The notes under the pieces were generated by a model. That model saw only the letters and a program-made list of their open reading frames with translations. It made no database searches and was not told the DNA's origin. A stretch of 64,000 nt of DNA from Sphaerisporangium album (GTDB lineage Bacteria > Actinomycetota > Actinomycetes > Streptosporangiales > Streptosporangiaceae), in assembly GCF_003323745.1 (NCBI RefSeq), contig NZ_QOIL01000002.1, positions 465,753 through 529,752 of the forward strand, given 5' to 3'. The translations under genes were made by a program, and so were the position numbers. Shown here piece after piece: positions 63,876 through 64,000 of the stretch (position 1 is its first letter; every line of letters begins with the position of its first letter).

Positions 63876-64000
63876 TCAGGCGAGGCGGCGGGCGCCGGGG
63901 GCCGGGGTGGCCGGGAGGAAGCGCGGGGGAGCCCAGCCTCGCTCGGCATACGAGCGGGCGACCTCCTCGCGGACGCGGTCCAGGCGGTCGGCGGCGACCA
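63876..64000 (-). CDS. C-terminal end of an unidentified protein (partial)
   Basis: The minus-strand frame from the right edge reads VAADRLDRVREEVARSYAER, then GWAPPRFLPATPAPGARRLA and a stop at 63878-63876. Composition and codon use look like a real gene. Too short to name a family. Confidence 0.5.
   Translation of the reverse strand, partial: VAADRLDRVREEVARSYAERGWAPPRFLPATPAPGARRLA

Overview
This is a high-GC actinobacterial chromosome segment. GTG starts are frequent, several genes look leaderless, a DasR-like operator is present, and the core block ppdK / dgt / dnaG / RpoD-type sigma factor is typical of Actinobacteria. Gene content (bacterial nitric oxide synthase, F420-reductase-like protein, YtxH protein, GT4/SGNH/GT4 cluster) best fits Streptosporangiales (Streptosporangiaceae or Thermomonosporaceae). 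That placement is an inference; no marker here fixes a genus.

Layout. (a) 1-10.1 kb is a defence-type accessory island. An intact operon comes first: the C-terminal half of a DUF1998 helicase, two tiny overlapping ORFs, a RelE-UvrD fusion helicase and a soluble Ser/Thr kinase. A second operon follows (two unrecognised genes plus the N-terminus of another DEAD/DEAH helicase). It is wrecked by small indels and ends in an IS5-type element. (b) 10.2-16.7 kb holds scattered accessory genes: MazG-like hydrolase, F420-reductase-like protein, ADP-ribosylglycohydrolase, a frameshifted hypothetical and a class A beta-lactamase with a perfect palindrome in its promoter. (c) 16.9-30.3 kb holds a heterodimeric ABC exporter, a glycosyltransferase/SGNH hydrolase operon, signal peptidase I, a GH18-like protein and two NmrA-type proteins, one behind a MerR/SoxR-type promoter. 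(d) 30.7-37.9 kb is an organosulfur operon: SsuA-, SsuC- and SsuB-like transport genes, a DszB-like sulfinate desulfinase, two luciferase-like monooxygenases and a second SsuA-fold protein without a signal peptide. (e) 38-46.9 kb is a regulator-rich zone (HxlR pseudogene, MerR, TetR, MarR, two SDRs, SDR remnants) with clear operators. (f) 47-55.7 kb is the core block ppdK, dgt, M23-like protein, dnaG and sigma factor. (g) 55.7-64 kb holds a solo TnpB element, a tRNA-Asn gene, nitric oxide synthase, enoyl-CoA hydratase, cold-shock protein, STAS protein and an FAD/NAD(P)-binding protein.

Connections. The FAD/NAD(P)-binding gene and the organosulfur operon, 32 kb apart, share a 17-bp upstream motif (14 of 17 identical), which suggests one regulon. 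At least four intact genes, plus one remnant, begin exactly 6 nt after a TANNNT-like -10 box, the geometry of leaderless transcripts. The indels cluster between 5.7 and 13.9 kb while the core genes are clean, so they look like decay of the island rather than uniform sequencing error.
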